Assembly (NCBI GenBank): GCA_037954325.1
Contig: JBBMNZ010000035.1
Location: 7,532,501-7,596,500, forward strand
Direction of reading: 5' to 3'
DNA from: Fistularia commersonii
Taxonomy: Eukaryota; Chordata; Actinopteri; Syngnathiformes; Fistulariidae
Length of the DNA stretch: 64,000 nt
Part shown: positions 62,301-64,000 of the stretch, one piece after another
Layout of the letters: the number at the start of each line of letters is the position of its first letter
Numbering within the stretch: the first letter of the stretch is position 1
Made by a program: the position numbers and the translations under genes
The notes under the pieces: model-generated
Seen by the model: only the letters and a program-made list of their open reading frames with translations
The model's database searches: none
What the model was told of the DNA's origin: nothing

Positions 62301-64000
62301 TAACAAGCCTCCGAGACATACCGACTGTTTAACAGAAACCAAACACCCCCTCAGCCCCCCTTTTCATAATCGATGTTATTTAAATGGCTCATTTGAAGCC
62401 ACGCAGGTTGCTGGCACTTATCATATGTTTTTACCTCAGAACAATAAAGTATCTACTGCCCAGCAAACACACTTAATCTCACTCACATGCTTCAACTGCA
62501 TGGCAGCCTTTATTGAAACTGCATGACTGCTTTGGCTCGACTCCTCCAAAAACATTTACTCTGTCCAGCTGAAACAGACCGGGATTCATTGGAGGCTTTG
62601 ATGGCAACCTGACCGGAATAGATGGGTTCCATTTGTGAACCGAATCTGCCAAGAATCAAACAAAAAAAGTCACAGCTAAAAGATGATAAAAATACCATAA
62701 TGCGACCTCCAGAGACAAAAGCTACAATAAAACTCTATTAATGATCACTTTTCATTAGCTTTGGAACATATCTTTTTCTTCCTTTTCTTTCTCTCTCTGA
62801 ATTTACTTCGGCTCAGAATCAAACGATTTACTAATACTACTCTTGAGTACATTTACCGAGCCGCGTGTTCCGTAAAACCCAGAAAAAGTATCCACGGGTA
62901 CACAAGGGTGTGTTTTTTTGTCTTCTTATGGTACAGCTCGCGTCGTTATCTCTCGGCAGAGAATTCCTCAGATGTTATTCTTTAACAGTTGGGTGTCAGA
63001 CTGGAAGTATATTTGCATTATGGAAGAAAATGCCAACATAGTTGAACAACTTGTACTCCCTGCGGATTCAAACAATTATATATTTGTTCTTCAGTCATTG
63101 TATTCGATGCTTGTTTGCATTGTGATGTAATGGCTTTGACAGCTGACTTTGAAGCGCGACTCCAAACTGTAACACAGTGCGATGCATGTGGAAATACACT
63201 GGCATGCACGATCTGCTGATCTACCTTATGGGTTATGTAACGTATAAATAGGTCAGGTTTTCCTTTACCTCCCTTACATACGATAACAAGGGTAATTATT
63301 TGGAATTAGAGCGACTCAACGGTCCCCCGTGCCGCAGATGTGATTAAATAGTAATGCACGGACGTGATGTTTCAGATATTGAACCTGTGCTTTCACGGCC
63401 AGAAAACTAAAACCCGACTCTCGACTTGGCGGCGGGGCAGACCACAGTTTACTCTTGGCCTGCCACAACAAAATTCTATTCTCAAAATAGAAATAAAATA
63501 AAACTCAACACTTTTCTCGGAGCTCTGGCTCCCCCGGGGAGGGCAGTGAAAAAGCAACCTCTCCACCTCTTGTTTTGCCACACACTCGCCTGCTTGGCAC
63601 AGGGGGGGTCAGGTTTGCCTCGGTGTCGATTTCAAACGAACGTCGCACCGTTGTCGGATCTCTAAGCGCTCCGGAATGCGGCCGTTATTATTTGTGTTTT
63701 AGAAATACTTGTATTTTTGAAGCGGTGGGCCTAATCGTCACAACTGGGGGTTCTCGCTGTTTATAAATGGAAAAAAAACAATAGCGCAAAGTTTTACGAA
63801 CTGGCTCTCGAACGTCTTGTGATAAGACCACAAAGATATGCCGGTAAAAACAGTCGACGGGAGAAAAAGTTATTGCGGCACCGCAGTTGAACATTTGCAG
63901 AGCTCCTTTAGCCGACAGGTTAGTCGCTCAAAGCCTTTACGGATAAACCTGGCCTCGGATCAGCAGCGAGGTGCTCTAAACGCTCTTATTTGTCACGGTG
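59350..64000. other. Gene desert segment to the right edge
   Basis: No gene, RNA or family repeat is supportable. Simple features only: (AAT)-rich patch at 59470-59490, T run at 59719-59731, A run at 60450-60473. From about 60900 onward the sequence is moderately GC-rich, low in simple repeats and free of mobile elements that I can name. Confidence 0.4.

Noticed and set aside
1..64000. CRISPR arrays, operons, riboswitches, phage or integrated virus
   Set aside because: The tandem repeats are simple sequence without spacers, the genes are spliced and singly arranged, and no viral protein signature was seen beyond LINE reverse transcriptase.

Overview
The window is vertebrate nuclear DNA, almost certainly from a ray-finned (teleost) fish. 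The evidence is three spliced protein genes with GT-AG introns, three nuclear tRNA genes, long CA/GT and GATA microsatellites, RTE-type LINE fragments, tRNA-derived SINE fragments, a Tigger-type transposon remnant and short palindromic elements. There is no sign of prokaryotic organisation, CRISPR arrays or operons.

Layout. 1-18 kb is mostly intergenic. It holds a possible last exon at the extreme left edge, a decayed RTE LINE (945-4028, minus), a GATA/GT microsatellite block (5.2-5.5 kb), an internally deleted Tigger element (6.35-7.04 kb), and several copies of a dispersed repeat and SINE pieces (7.3-14.6 kb). 18.4-22.7 kb carries scoc (short coiled-coil protein, plus strand, four coding exons). 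25.6-31.9 kb carries the calmegin gene clgn (minus strand, 14 coding exons), tail-to-tail with scoc. 34.5 kb has tRNA-Asp(GTC). 36.5-42.1 kb carries exosc9 (RRP45, plus strand, 12 exons), whose first intron holds a second RTE copy with another repeat nested in it. tRNA-Gln(CTG) and tRNA-Ile(AAT) follow at 42.6-42.9 kb. 43-64 kb is a gene desert in which I can support only dispersed repeats, simple repeats and short palindromes.

Function. The three protein genes are unrelated housekeeping or cell-biology genes: SCOC acts at the Golgi and in autophagy, calmegin is an ER membrane lectin chaperone, and EXOSC9 is a core ring subunit of the RNA exosome. From memory, SCOC and CLGN are convergent neighbours on human 4q31, while EXOSC9 is at 4q27, so scoc-clgn is an ancestral pair and exosc9 next to it marks a lineage-specific arrangement. 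All exon boundaries were derived by hand from splice sites, reading phase and remembered family features; none was checked by alignment.

I found no convincing new biological system. The most useful leads are the clgn tail structure (a 94-nt intron with two in-frame acceptors), the two-start scoc gene with an antisense ORF and splice donor upstream of it, the CpG-rich segment at 35.6 kb, the two palindromic elements 40 kb apart, and clusters of a GCTA/TAGC-rich word near probable promoters.
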